A stretch of 8,924 bases of DNA from Anaerolineales bacterium UBA2200 (lineage in GTDB: Bacteria; Chloroflexota; Anaerolineae; UBA2200), in the NCBI GenBank assembly GCA_002327925.1, contig DCVA01000023.1, positions 1 to 8,924 on the forward strand, read 5' to 3'. The notes beneath the pieces were generated by a model, which was given only the letters and a program-made list of their open reading frames with translations, was not told the origin of the DNA and searched no databases. The position numbers were made by a program, and so were the translations under genes. How positions within the stretch are numbered: position 1 is the stretch's first letter; each line of letters begins with the position of its first letter. Below are positions 1 to 8,900 of this stretch, one piece after another.

Positions 1-723
1 AACGTGCTGCTGCTGAGCGCCTGGTCCATTCTGCTGCTGCCGGCTGCACTGGGAATGCTGCCCAACGACACACCCAACAGCCTGCGCATGTCGGGCATGA
101 TGGGGCCGGCCGTTCTCTGCGCCGCCCTGCCGCTGGCGGCGCTGGCCCGCGCCCTTCGCCAGCGGACAGAGAGAGACTCGCCGGTCCGCAACGACACAGG
201 GCCGGACGGCGGCTGGACTCTGACGGTGGACTCGGCCGCCAGGCACCTGACCGCGGCGGGCCGCCGGCGAGCGGCCAATCTGTGGCTGGCTCTCCCCATG
301 CTCCTCGTCCTCACGCTCCTGCTGGCGGAGATGTGCGAGGCGCGGCGCTTTTACTTTCGCGATTTTGTCTCCGCGGCACCGGACCGCGCCAACTATTCCA
401 ACGCCCGGGAGATCGCGCGGGTTATCGAGCAGTACGGGGATCTCAGCTCTGTGTATGTCAAGGTCTGGGAATTCTGGTTCGACGACAAGGCCCTGCGGGC
501 GAATCTGGGCCTGACCGGCGACGAGTGGCAGCCCTATGTCAGCGTGCTGGATCCGGCAGAGCCGCCACTCGCCGGGATTCATGACCGTGCGCTCTTTGTG
601 GTAAATCCGGCGGACGAGCAGGCCAGGGCGGACCTGCATGTCCTGTTCCCACGCTGCGTGGCCATGCCGTATCGCTACCCGGACGGCACTGTGTCCTTCT
701 ACGCCGTGCTCGTAGGACGTTGA
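1..723 (+). CDS. C-terminal part of a polytopic membrane protein, GT39/ArnT-like glycosyltransferase (partial)
   Basis: The frame is open from the first base of the window to a TGA at 721-723, giving 240 residues with the N terminus missing. Hydrophobic segments lie at about residues 2-20, 36-50 and 94-112, the first two separated by the short polar turn 'PNDTPNSLRMSG'. A charged loop (53-93) leads to the third helix. The last ~125 residues form a soluble domain that begins with aromatic 'RRFYFRDF'. This layout, with 'PNSLR' before a helix and a soluble C-terminal domain, resembles the end of lipid-linked-sugar glycosyltransferases of the GT39/ArnT type that act at the outer face of the cytoplasmic membrane. 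The catalytic first loop lies outside the window, so the family call is inference. An unrelated polytopic membrane protein remains possible. No convincing terminator follows, and the bfr promoter starts about 25 nt after the stop. Confidence 0.6.
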   Translation, partial: NVLLLSAWSILLLPAALGMLPNDTPNSLRMSGMMGPAVLCAALPLAALARALRQRTERDSPVRNDTGPDGGWTLTVDSAARHLTAAGRRRAANLWLALPMLLVLTLLLAEMCEARRFYFRDFVSAAPDRANYSNAREIARVIEQYGDLSSVYVKVWEFWFDDKALRANLGLTGDEWQPYVSVLDPAEPPLAGIHDRALFVVNPADEQARADLHVLFPRCVAMPYRYPDGTVSFYAVLVGR

Positions 724-748
724 GCCGGCCTGCGTGACGATTGCCGGT

Positions 749-777
749 TTGCCTGCAGACAGGAACGGGGATACAAT
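749..777 (+). promoter_or_regulatory. Sigma70-type promoter for bfr
   Basis: TTGCCT (749-754) and TACAAT (772-777) are separated by exactly 17 bp, which fits a housekeeping-sigma promoter. Transcription would start near 784, giving a leader of about 35 nt before the bfr start codon. A 5-bp inverted repeat AGTTG/CAACT (781-785 and 795-799) sits at the predicted start site. It could be an operator or a small leader hairpin. No known iron-regulator box is recognised. Confidence 0.7.
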
Positions 778-818
778 AGTAGTTGGAAGCACATCAACTC
801 TAATGGAGGTAAGGCACG

Positions 819-1283
819 ATGAAGGGTAACGAAAAGGTCATTGAGCTGCTCAATCATCTGTTGGCGGACGAGCTGACGGCCATCAGCCAGTACATGGTGC
901 ATTCGGAGATGGACGCGGCCTGGGGGCTGGGCAAGCTGCACGCGATGGTCGAGAAGCGTGCCATCGTAGAGATGAAGCACGCCGAAACGCTCATCGGGCG
1001 CATTCTGTTCCTGGAAGGCATCCCGATCGTGAGCAAGCTGAACGCCATCCACGTGGGCGCCGATGTCGAGAAGCAGTTGGCCAGCGACCTGCGCGCCGAA
1101 TACGATGCCGTCAAGGCCTACAATGACGCCATCAAGGTCGTCGCCGAGCAAGGCGATCATGGCACGCGCAAGCTGCTCAACTCCATTCTGACCGATGAGG
1201 AAGAGCATGCTGACGAGATTGAGGAGAATCGCGACCAGATCCAGTTGATGGGCATCCAGAACTATCTGGCTCAGCAGATCTAG
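819..1283 (+). CDS. bfr: Bacterioferritin
   Basis: The 154-residue protein is full length for the family (about 158 in E. coli). Bacterioferritin forms a 24-subunit cytoplasmic shell that oxidises Fe(II) at di-iron sites and stores it as a ferric mineral. All six ferroxidase ligands are at the canonical positions: E18, E51, H54, E94, E127 and H130. Tyr25 is kept, and Met52, the axial ligand of the intersubunit haem in bacterioferritins, is present in 'VEMKHAE'. This separates it from non-haem ferritin and Dps. The motif 'ILFLEGIP' (62-69) is typical of Bfr. The start is supported by GGAGGT (805-810), 8 nt upstream of the ATG. It is transcribed alone, from the promoter at 749-777 to the terminator at 1343-1376. 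No bacterioferritin-associated ferredoxin gene is adjacent. Confidence 0.97.
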   Translation: MKGNEKVIELLNHLLADELTAISQYMVHSEMDAAWGLGKLHAMVEKRAIVEMKHAETLIGRILFLEGIPIVSKLNAIHVGADVEKQLASDLRAEYDAVKAYNDAIKVVAEQGDHGTRKLLNSILTDEEEHADEIEENRDQIQLMGIQNYLAQQI

Positions 1284-1342
1284 CCCTGCCGAGGGCTGCA
1301 CAGCAGCCGGCACGCCTGGATGACTCCCGTACGGGGACGCAC

Positions 1343-1376
1343 AAGGGGGCGCGATTGAATCGCGCCCCCTTTTTTT
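1343..1376 (+). terminator. Intrinsic terminator of bfr
   Basis: A perfect 12-bp stem AAGGGGGCGCGA / TCGCGCCCCCTT with a 5-nt loop (TTGAA) ends in a run of seven T (1370-1376). It lies 60 nt past the bfr stop and 30 nt before the end of the convergent minus-strand gene. The opposite strand has no matching T-run after the stem, so it is a good terminator mainly for bfr, although the hairpin could also shield the other transcript's end. Confidence 0.93.
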
Positions 1377-1405
1377 GTCTGTGGCGATGCGGAGAATCGT
1401 AAGTG

Positions 1406-2155
1406 TCAGTTGGCGGGTGTGGTGAAGAGCCAGGGTTCCGAGTCCCCGCCCCACCCGGACGCGTTGCGTGCCCTCACTCTCCAGGCGTAGGTGCGGCCGG
1501 GAAGTAGCGGGAACGGCATGACCAGCTCACTGAGCGGCGAGAGGACGACATTGGTAAAGCTGTTGCCATTCACGCCGACGGTCACCAGGTACATGTCGGC
1601 TCCGGAAAGCTGTTCCCAGATCAGCCGCGGGCGGTTGCTGGAGACGACACTGCACGACTCAGGCCAGAGAAGCTGCGGGGCGGCAGGCAGATCTCCCGAC
1701 TCGGAGATCACAAAGGACTCGACAGCCGACCAGACATACGTTCCCGGCTCCGTTTCATAACCCACCCGCCAGAAGTACTGGCTGGTATGCGGCAGGTTCA
1801 CTAGGAGCACGGTCCTGTGCTCAGGGCCGTCCAGGTAGGACCGCGGAGAGACTGTGGCAGCCACCTCCGAGAATTGCGCATCCGTGGCGATGTGGATGGC
1901 ATACCAGTGCGTGCCGTCCGCGAGCCATACCAGCTCGGGAGCTGCCGTGGTGATGGGCGAGCCGTCAGTCGGCGTGAGCAGAATGGGCACGTCTCCTGGC
2001 ACGGGTATTGGAGTGGGGGTCGGCTGGGGGCCGTAGACGCACGGGAGATAGACGAGCGCCACGCCGGAAGGCTGGGCAGACCCGCCCGGAAGCCAGGGCC
2101 ACGCAGCGAACACGGACAGTATGACGACGATACATAGTATGACGAAACGGCGCAA
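1406..2155 (-). CDS. Secreted protein with two fibronectin-III-like repeats
   Basis: With a TTG start at 2155 the product has 249 residues. The N terminus is an export signal: basic 'RR' at 2-3, hydrophobic core 4-19, then 'PWLPGGSAQ'. It may be cleaved near residue 27 or retained as an anchor. Next come 'VYLPCVYG' and a Pro/Thr linker (about 43-54), a pattern common in Anaerolineae extracellular proteins. Two beta-rich repeats follow at about 57-150 and 160-246. Each has a 'P-x-LL-x-P' start, an 'L-x-W' strand, a central 'Y', and a late 'Y-x-WRV' strand (FWRV at 128-131, AWRV at 224-227). This matches fibronectin-III-like extracellular domains. No catalytic domain is seen, so binding or adhesion is the likeliest role and the ligand is unknown. 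The frame extends to a TTG at 2215, but that codon touches the -10 box. The 2155 start falls just before the signal peptide, with only a weak GGGGG upstream. It converges on bfr. Confidence 0.8.
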   Translation of the reverse strand: MRRFVILCIVVILSVFAAWPWLPGGSAQPSGVALVYLPCVYGPQPTPTPIPVPGDVPILLTPTDGSPITTAAPELVWLADGTHWYAIHIATDAQFSEVAATVSPRSYLDGPEHRTVLLVNLPHTSQYFWRVGYETEPGTYVWSAVESFVISESGDLPAAPQLLWPESCSVVSSNRPRLIWEQLSGADMYLVTVGVNGNSFTNVVLSPLSELVMPFPLLPGRTYAWRVRARNASGWGGDSEPWLFTTPAN

Positions 2156-2214
2156 CGAGGCCCCCAGGGGAAGGCTGGACGAGCCGGTCTGTGCTAGCGA
2201 ACGGCAATGGGGCA

Positions 2215-2242
2215 ATTATATGAATTTCCATTCACTTGTCAA
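2215..2242 (-). promoter_or_regulatory. Consensus promoter for the secreted FN3-like protein
   Basis: Read on the minus strand, TTGACA (2242-2237) and TATAAT (2220-2215) are both perfect consensus hexamers with a 16-bp spacer. Transcription should begin near 2208, about 53 nt ahead of the proposed TTG start at 2155. This argues against the longer reading frame starting at 2215. A small inverted repeat TGAAT-ttcc-ATTCA (2221-2234) occupies most of the spacer and could be an operator. Confidence 0.75.
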
Positions 2243-2244
2243 AC

Positions 2245-2273
2245 CGCACACAGGGCGGCAGGTCGTGTATAAT
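2245..2273 (+). promoter_or_regulatory. Probable promoter for the thioesterase gene
   Basis: A perfect TATAAT -10 box (2268-2273) lies 30 nt upstream of the thioesterase ATG, giving a leader of about 24 nt. The -35 region at the right spacing (around 2245-2250, CGCACA) is poor, so the promoter is weak or depends on an activator. It sits back-to-back with the leftward promoter, and the two -35 regions nearly touch. Confidence 0.5.
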
Positions 2274-2303
2274 GGACATATACAGCCAAAGGGGAAGGGC
2301 ATC

Positions 2304-2774
2304 ATGGAAAAGCAACGAAGCTCGCGCGGCTGCTTCCTGTGCGGCCGTGAGAATCCCATCGGACTCAAGGTCACCTGGTACACGGACCAGGAGGCAGGCC
2401 AGGTGACGGCATCCGTCATCGTTCCCGGGCAGTTCAACAGCTACCCCGGCATCGTGCACGGAGGAATCGTGGCCGCCCTGCTGGACGAGACAGCAGGCCG
2501 GGCACTGGTGCTGCAGGGAGATTCGGACGACGTGCTGATGGTCACCCTCAAGCTGGAGGTCAAGTACCGGCGCGCCGTCCCCACTGGTCAGCCCCTCACC
2601 CTGAGGGGACAACTGCAGCAGCACACTGCCATGCGCGCCAGGGCCACGGCCCAGCTTCTGCTCCCCGACGGGAGCCTGGCTGCTGAAGCCGAAGCCCTCC
2701 TGGTGCGGCCGCCGGCGGCGATGATCGAGAGCTGGAAGGACGAGCAGCCGTACTGGAAGGTGTACGACGAATAG
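2304..2774 (+). CDS. PaaI-family hotdog-fold acyl-CoA thioesterase
   Basis: The 156-residue protein has the size and shape of a single-hotdog (4HBT superfamily) thioesterase, which hydrolyses acyl-CoA or aryl-CoA thioesters in the cytoplasm. The key segment is 'YPGIVHGGIVAALLDETAG' (47-65). It holds the His-Gly-Gly of the hotdog helix (H52-G53-G54) and an acidic D61 in the position of the usual catalytic Asp/Glu. The N-terminal 'CFLCGRENPIGL' (10-21), with two Cys spaced CxxC, is typical of this subgroup. 'LEVKYRRAVPTGQPL' (near 92-106) is the next conserved hotdog strand pair. Substrate cannot be told from sequence. The ATG at 2304 follows a GGGGAAGGG Shine-Dalgarno-like tract (2291-2299) and lies just downstream of the TATAAT box. 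The same frame extends up to 2121, but that part precedes the promoter and overlaps the opposite gene. It may be co-transcribed with the A2M gene, which starts 136 nt later, with no obvious functional link. Confidence 0.87.
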   Translation: MEKQRSSRGCFLCGRENPIGLKVTWYTDQEAGQVTASVIVPGQFNSYPGIVHGGIVAALLDETAGRALVLQGDSDDVLMVTLKLEVKYRRAVPTGQPLTLRGQLQQHTAMRARATAQLLLPDGSLAAEAEALLVRPPAAMIESWKDEQPYWKVYDE

Positions 2775-2809
2775 CCGGCCCGGCGCGCCGGCCGCGTCGG
2801 GAGCGGCCG
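2774..2809 (+). other. GC-only overlapping hairpins after the thioesterase stop codon
   Basis: GCCGGC (2774-2779) can pair with GCCGGC (2787-2792) around a 7-nt loop. Alternatively CGGCCGC (2789-2795) can pair with GCGGCCG (2803-2809), also with a 7-nt loop. The two stems overlap, so only one can form at a time. A perfect 12-bp palindrome CCGGCGCGCCGG lies at 2780-2791. No T-run follows, so this is not a standard intrinsic terminator. It may only stabilise the mRNA end, or reflect base composition. Confidence 0.4.
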
Positions 2810-2852
2810 CCGGGAACAAACGCGTCCGCGAGACCGTCAGCAGGACAGGTAA

Positions 2853-2882
2853 GGGTGCCCGATGGCGCGATGGCCAGCACCC
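2853..2882 (+). other. Predicted hairpin in the 5' leader of the A2M gene
   Basis: GGGTGC (2853-2858) pairs with GCACCC (2877-2882), and the stem continues inward as TGGC (2863-2866) with GCCA (2873-2876). This makes 10 bp with a 4-nt bulge (CCGA) and a 6-nt loop (GCGATG). It ends 15 nt before the Shine-Dalgarno of the next gene. No U-run follows, so a role in mRNA stability or translation is more likely than termination. The rest of the 2775-2910 spacer shows no promoter I can support. Confidence 0.4.
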
Positions 2883-2910
2883 GGGAATGCCCCAGATGGA
2901 GGATACGACC

Positions 2911-5900
2911 ATGTTTGGATTGACGGTTATCGGGACCGGTGCGGGCCGGCGCGGCCGCAGGCCGCTGTATGCGCTGCTTTCCCTTGCTCTGGTCTCAGGT
3001 TTGATTGCTGGCTGCACTGGCCCCGCCGTGCTCACCCCCGGAACCCCCACTCAGGTCCCGCCATCGACCAGTACTCCGGGCGGGCTCACCTACGTGCGCT
3101 CGAGCAGCGCCCTGTCCTTCTCAGCCGCCACAGGAGGCATATCGGGCATGAATACGCTCCGCTACTCGCTCAGCCAGGGTTCAGAGGTGCCAAGTCAGGC
3201 GCAGAGCACAGCGCTTGCCCAGACGCAGGCACTGACCGGGGAAGAGGTGCAGGCCATCATCGACCGTCTGCCGGAACTCACGGGTCAGGAGGAGGACCGG
3301 CAAGAGTTCAAGCTGCCTCCTCAGACACTTCCTGCCCCGCGGCCGGGAACGACGGTGCAAGAGCCCTTTCCGCCGCTCGATCAGGTACCGCCGATCGTCG
3401 AGCCGGTGGTCGAGCCTCTCAAGGTCCTGCGCTACAGCCCTGAGGGCAATGTGGACCAGGCGCCGTTCCTCAGCATCACCTTTGACCAGCCGATGGTGCC
3501 TCTCACCTCTCACGCCGAGCTGGCCGCCAGAGACGTACCGGTCAGGCTGACTCCCACCCCGGACGGCGAGTGGCGATGGGTGGGCACCCGGACTCTGGTC
3601 TTCCAGCCGACCTTCCGCTTCCCGATGGCCACTCGTTACACTGTGGAGATACCGGCCGGCACGGCCTCGGAAACGGGCGGGGTGCTGGCCGAGGCGGTCG
3701 TGTTCGACTTTGCCACGCCCGCGCCTCAAATGCTGGACTCCGCCTACCCGGACATGGGGCCTCAGCGGCGCGACGTCATCCTCTTTGTTGCGTTCGACCA
3801 GCGCATCGACCCTGCCGCCGTACTCAAGACCATCCGCGTCAGCTCGGGCGGTGTGCAGTACGTTACTCGCCTGGCCACGGCGAACGAGGTCGGCGCCGAC
3901 GAGCAGATATCGCAATGGGTCAAGAACACGGCAGAGGGACGATGGCTGGCCTTCCGGACGGTGGAGCTGCTGCCCTACAACGCCACGGTCACGGTGGACG
4001 TCGGCCCGGGCACGCCTTCGGCCGAAGGCCCGCTGACCACCGATGCAGTGCAGAGCTTGAGCTTTACCACCTACGGTCCGCTGAGGGTGAGTGCGGCGCA
4101 TTGCGGATGGGGCAATACCTGCCAGCCGCTGCAGTCCTGGTACATCCGTTTCACCAACCCGCTGGATGAAGAGGCCTTTGACGAGTCCATGGTCCAGATA
4201 TCCCCCGAGCTGAAGAACGGCGTGCTGTCGATTTCGGGCAGCTCTCTGAACATCTCGGGCCAGTCCAAGGGCCGCACCAGCTACCAGATCACGCTGAAAG
4301 CGGCGATCAGGGATCAGTTCGGACAGTCTCTGGAGAAAGACCACACAGTCACCATCGAGGTCGGCTCGGCCGAGCCGACGATGTACGCTTCCTGGGAGGG
4401 CATGGCCGTTGTGGATCCCTCCTCCAGGCCCAGCTTTTCCGTGTACACGATCAACTACAACACGGTCAAGGTGCTGGCCTACTCGGTAGAGGCAGAGGAC
4501 TGGCCTGCCTACCTGGAGTATCTGCAGTTGGCCGGTCGCCGCACCGACCCGGCCAGCCCGCCCGGGCGCAGGGTCATCGACCAGGAAGTGCAGGTGCGCA
4601 GCGAGCTGGACGTGCTGAAGGAGACGCCCATCGACCTGAGCAAAGCGCTGAGCGGTGATCTGGGCCATGTCGTCCTGATTGTGGAGCCAGGTGAGCCCTC
4701 CGTTCCCCCATCGCACGAGAGCGACTACAAACCGACCGTGCGCGTCTGGGTGCAGGTGACCTCGCTGGGCCTGGATGCCTTCGTGGACGGACAGAAGTTG
4801 ATCGCCTGGGTCAGCTCGCTCGCCGACGGATCCGCCGTTGCCGGCGCCGAGGTCGCGGTCTACCCTGGCAAGGCCAAGGCCAGCACCCGGAGCGATGGGC
4901 TGGTGAGGTTCGATCTGTCCACGACCACCGGCGACAAGTCGGGCTATGTCATCGCGCGGCTGGGCAAAGACAGTGCAATCCTGCCGGAGAATGTGGGCTG
5001 GTGGGGCAGCGGCTGGAGCTACTCCAGTCCGGCGGACTACCCGCGCTGGTATGTCATAGACGACAGGGGCATGTACCGTCCGGGAGAGCAAGTGCATGTC
5101 AAGGGCTGGGTACGCAACCTTCACCTCAGTGAGGGAGCGGATGTTCTGACGGTTCCCGCACCCGGCCAGAGCGTGACCTTCCGGCTGGCTGACTCGCGGG
5201 GTAACGAGCTGCTGAGCAGCTCCACCGAACTGAATGCCCTAGGCGGCTTTGACTTTGCCTTCACCCTGCCCGAAACGATGAACCTGGGTCAGGCAAGCCT
5301 GCGGCTCTCGCTGCAGGGCAATGAGTTCCACCACGCCGTGCAAGTACAGGAGTTCCGCCGGCCCGAGTTCGAGGTTGCCACCAGCGTCAATGAGGGCCCG
5401 TTTATGGCTCTGGAGCACGCCCAGTTCACCGTGGAGGCCGCCTACTACGCCGGCGGGCCTTTGCCCAACGCCGAAGTGTCCTGGCTGGTGACCACGCAGG
5501 ACGGCACGTACAGGCCGCCCAACTGGGACGACTTTACCTTTGGCGTCTGGGTCCCCTGGTGGCGCTCCTACAGCAAGGACTATCCCCTCCGGTTACGCTT
5601 CGACGGCGCAGAAGCCACCTCACAGAGCTACGCGGGTACCACCGATGCCAGCGGAAAGCATACTCTGCGCGTCGATTTCCAGAGCACCTATCCCCCCAAG
5701 CCGGCCAGTCTGACGGCCGAGGCCACGGTGATGGATGTCAATCGCCAGGCCTGGGCCTCCCGCTCGACCATCCTGGTGCATCCGGCCAGTCTGTACGTGG
5801 GCCTGCGCACCAACCGCACCTTTTACGAACAGGGCCAGCCCGTGACCGTGGAGGCCATCGTCACAGATATCGACGGCAATGCAGTGCTTGACCGCCCTGT

Positions 5901-8900
5901 CGAGATCAAGTGGGTGCGCCTGGAGTGGCGCTACGTCAAGGGTGAATGGGTTGAGAAGGAGGTCGACACCCGGACCTGCACCGTCGGCTCCCTGGCCGAG
6001 CCTGTGAGCTGCAAGTTCGAAGCCTCGGAGGGCGGCCAGTACCGCCTCACGGCGACCATCACGGACGGCCAGGGCCGTCAGAACTATACGGAGCTGACCC
6101 GCTGGGTGAGCGGCGGAAAGAGGCCCACCGCGAGCAAAGTGGAGAAGGAAGAGGTCGAGCTGATCCCCGATCGGCAGGAGTACCAGCCGGGCGAGGTGGC
6201 CGAGATCCTGGTGCAGTCGCCTTTCGTGCCGGCCGAGGGACTACTGACGCTGCGACGCGGCGGCATCCTGTCGACCGAGCGCTTCCGGATGACCGAGCCA
6301 ACCTTCATCCTGCGCATCCCGATCTCAGAAGCATACATTCCCAACCTGAACGTCCAGGTCGACCTGGTGGGCGCTACGGCGCGCCTGAACCATCTCGGTG
6401 AGATAGACGAGACTCTGCCCAGGCGGCCCGCCTTCGCCAGCGGCGGGCTGGACCTGTCGATCCCGGCCTACTCGCGCACGCTGGCCGTGACCGCCACTCC
6501 GCAGGACAAGGCGCTGGAGCCAGGCGGCAAGACCACGCTGGACGTCCGGGTGACCGACGCGGCAGGCAGGCCTGTGAGCGGGGCGGAGCTGGCCGTGATC
6601 GTGGTCGACGAGGCCATCCTGGCCCTCAGCAACTACAGCCTGCTCGATCCCATCTCCATCTTTTATCAGCGCCGCAGCAGCGGCGTGGCCGACTACTACC
6701 TGCGGCAGTACATCGTGCTGGCCGACCCGACTCTGCTGGCCAGCGATGAGCTCCAGCAGCGCAATGGGGCGGTCTTGCTGGAGTCGGCAATGCCAACGGC
6801 GGCGCCCATGGCTTATGACATGGCCAAGGGCGGCGCTGGGCCTGGCGAGGAGGCAGCGCAGGCCATCGCGGTGCGCAGCGACTTTAACCCCCTGGCGACC
6901 TTCGCTGCCAGCGTGCCCACGGACGCAGATGGCAGGGCCGAGGTAGAGGTGAAGGTTCCGGACAACCTCACCCGCTACCGGGTGATGGTCGTGGCGGTCT
7001 CAGGAGAGAAAGAGTTCGGCAAGACCGAATCGTCCATCACGGCGCGGCTGCCGCTGATGGTGCGGGCCTCGCCGCCGCGCTTCCTCAACTTTGGCGACCG
7101 GTTCGAGCTGCCAGTGGTGATCCAGAACCAGACAGACAACCCGATGATCGTGGACGTGGTGGTGCGCGCCGCCAACGCGGTCGCTGAGGGTCCCGCGGGG
7201 CAGCGCCTGACCGTTCCGGCCAACGACCGGCTCGAGGTGCGCTTTCCGTACACAACCGAGAGCGCCGGAACGGCCCGCTTCCAGGTAAGTGCCGTCTCCG
7301 GGCAATGGGCGGATGCCGCCGAGTTCTCCCTGCCGGTCTACACTCCGGCCACCACGGAGGCCTTTGCCGTGTACGGCACGGTGGACGAGGGAGCTATCGC
7401 GCAGCCAGTGGCCGCACCGGGAGACGCCTACGTGCAGTTCGGCGGGCTGGAGGTAAGTACGTCCTCCACGGCGCTGCAGGCCCTGAGCGACGCCGTGCTC
7501 TACCTGGTGTCCTACCCGTTCGAGTGCTCGGAGCAGCTGGCCTCGCGCATTCTGGCGGTGGCTGCTCTGCGCGACGTCCTGAGCGCCTTCCAGGCGGAGG
7601 GCCTGCCCTCTCCGGAAGCGCTCGTGAGCGCCGTCGAAGGTGACATCGAGCTCCTGGTAGGCCTGCAGAATGCGGACGGCGGCTGGCCCGTCTGGCAGCG
7701 CGGCCGCGACTCGTGGCCCTTCTACAGCATCCACGCCACTTTCGCTCTGGTCAAGGCCAGGGACAAAGGTTTTGACGTGCCACAGGGGACTCTGAACCTC
7801 GCCCTGACGCACCTGCGGCAGATCGAGCAGCACTATCCCGCATGGTACTCGGAGGACCTGCGCAACACCCTCACCTCCTACGCCCTGTACGTGCGGTCGC
7901 AAATGGGCGACCTGGACCTCGCGCGGGCCAGACGACTGCTGCGCGAAAAGGGAGTGGAAAAGCTTCAGCCGGAGGCGCTGGGCTGGCTGCTAATCGTGAT
8001 GAATGGCGATGCCGGCTCAGCGAACGAAGTGGCCTCCATCCGCAAGCACCTGGACAACCGGGTGGTCGAGACGGCCGGGGCGGCCAACTTTGTCACCTCC
8101 TACCGTGAGGAAGACGGCTACCTGGTGCTGGCATCGAACCGGCGCGCCGACGGCGTGCTGCTGGAGGCGCTGATCGTCAACCAGCCGGACACGGACCTGA
8201 TCCCCAAGCTGGTGAGCGGCCTGCTGGCTCACCGCAAGCGGGGCCAGTGGGGCAACACGCAGGAGAACGTCTTTATCCTGCTGGCGCTGGACAAGTACTT
8301 CCACCAGTACGAGGAGCAGACGCCCGAGTTCGTCGCCCGCGTCTGGCTCGGCGGCGACTATGTGGCCGGCTTTAGCTTTAGCGGGCGCAGCACGGACTAT
8401 CAGGCCGTGCAGGTGCCGATGTCCTACCTGGCAGAGCTGGAGGGTGAGCCCAACCTGGTCCTGAGCAAGGAGGGCCCGGGGCGTCTGTACTACCGGCTGG
8501 GCATGACCTATGCGCCCAAGGACCTGACCCTGGAGCCGATGGACCGGGGCTTTACCGTACTGCGCACCTACGAACCGGTGGACGATCCGGAGGATGTGAA
8601 GCAGGGCGAGGATGGAGTCTGGCACGTGCGTGCCGGGGCGAGGGTGCGCATCAAGCTGACCATGGTGGCCCCTTCGCGCCGCTATCACGTGGCCCTGACC
8701 GATCCCCTGCCGGCCGGGTTCGAGGCCATGAATCCGGCTCTGGCGGTCACGGGTAGCATCCCTCAGTCGCCGGAGGAGATCGACACACCCAGGATGCGCT
8801 ACTGGTGGTGGCACTGGACCTGGTACGAGCACCAGAACCTGCGCGACCAGCGCGCCGAGGCCTTTGCCTCACTGCTCTGGGAGGGCGTGCACGAGTACAC

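Noticed and set aside
699..1454. 251-codon open frame on the minus strand
   Set aside because: It is antisense to bfr and crosses the bfr terminator. bfr has all its active-site residues.
2236..2241. TTGTCA as the -35 box for the thioesterase promoter
   Set aside because: The spacer to the TATAAT at 2268 would be 26 bp, far from 16-18. These bases instead overlap the -35 of the leftward promoter.
2121..2303. N-terminal extension of the thioesterase frame
   Set aside because: It would start upstream of the TATAAT box and overlap the divergent gene and its promoter. Homology-type features begin only after the ATG at 2304.
2774..2809. Hairpins after the thioesterase as an intrinsic terminator
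   Set aside because: No T-run follows either stem (the next bases are CCGGGAACAAA), so a classic terminator is not supported.
2232..3050. 272-codon open frame on the minus strand
   Set aside because: It runs antisense across the whole thioesterase gene and the A2M start, which both have recognisable motifs and ribosome-binding sites.
2862..3443. 193-codon plus-strand frame at the start of the A2M gene
   Set aside because: It is in a different frame from the A2M, which has the better ribosome-binding site, a lipoprotein signal and family motifs over the same bases.
3181..5124. 647-codon open frame on the minus strand
   Set aside because: It lies wholly antisense to the A2M gene, whose frame carries clear family motifs. 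The product has no recognisable domain and is Arg/Gly/His-rich, as expected of a shadow frame in GC-rich coding DNA.
7000..7902. 300-codon open frame on the minus strand
   Set aside because: It is antisense to the A2M thioester region, with no recognisable domain or signal. It is a GC-driven shadow.
8017..8832. 271-codon open frame on the minus strand
   Set aside because: It is antisense to the C-terminal part of the A2M, with low-complexity His/Arg/Gln composition and no family resemblance.
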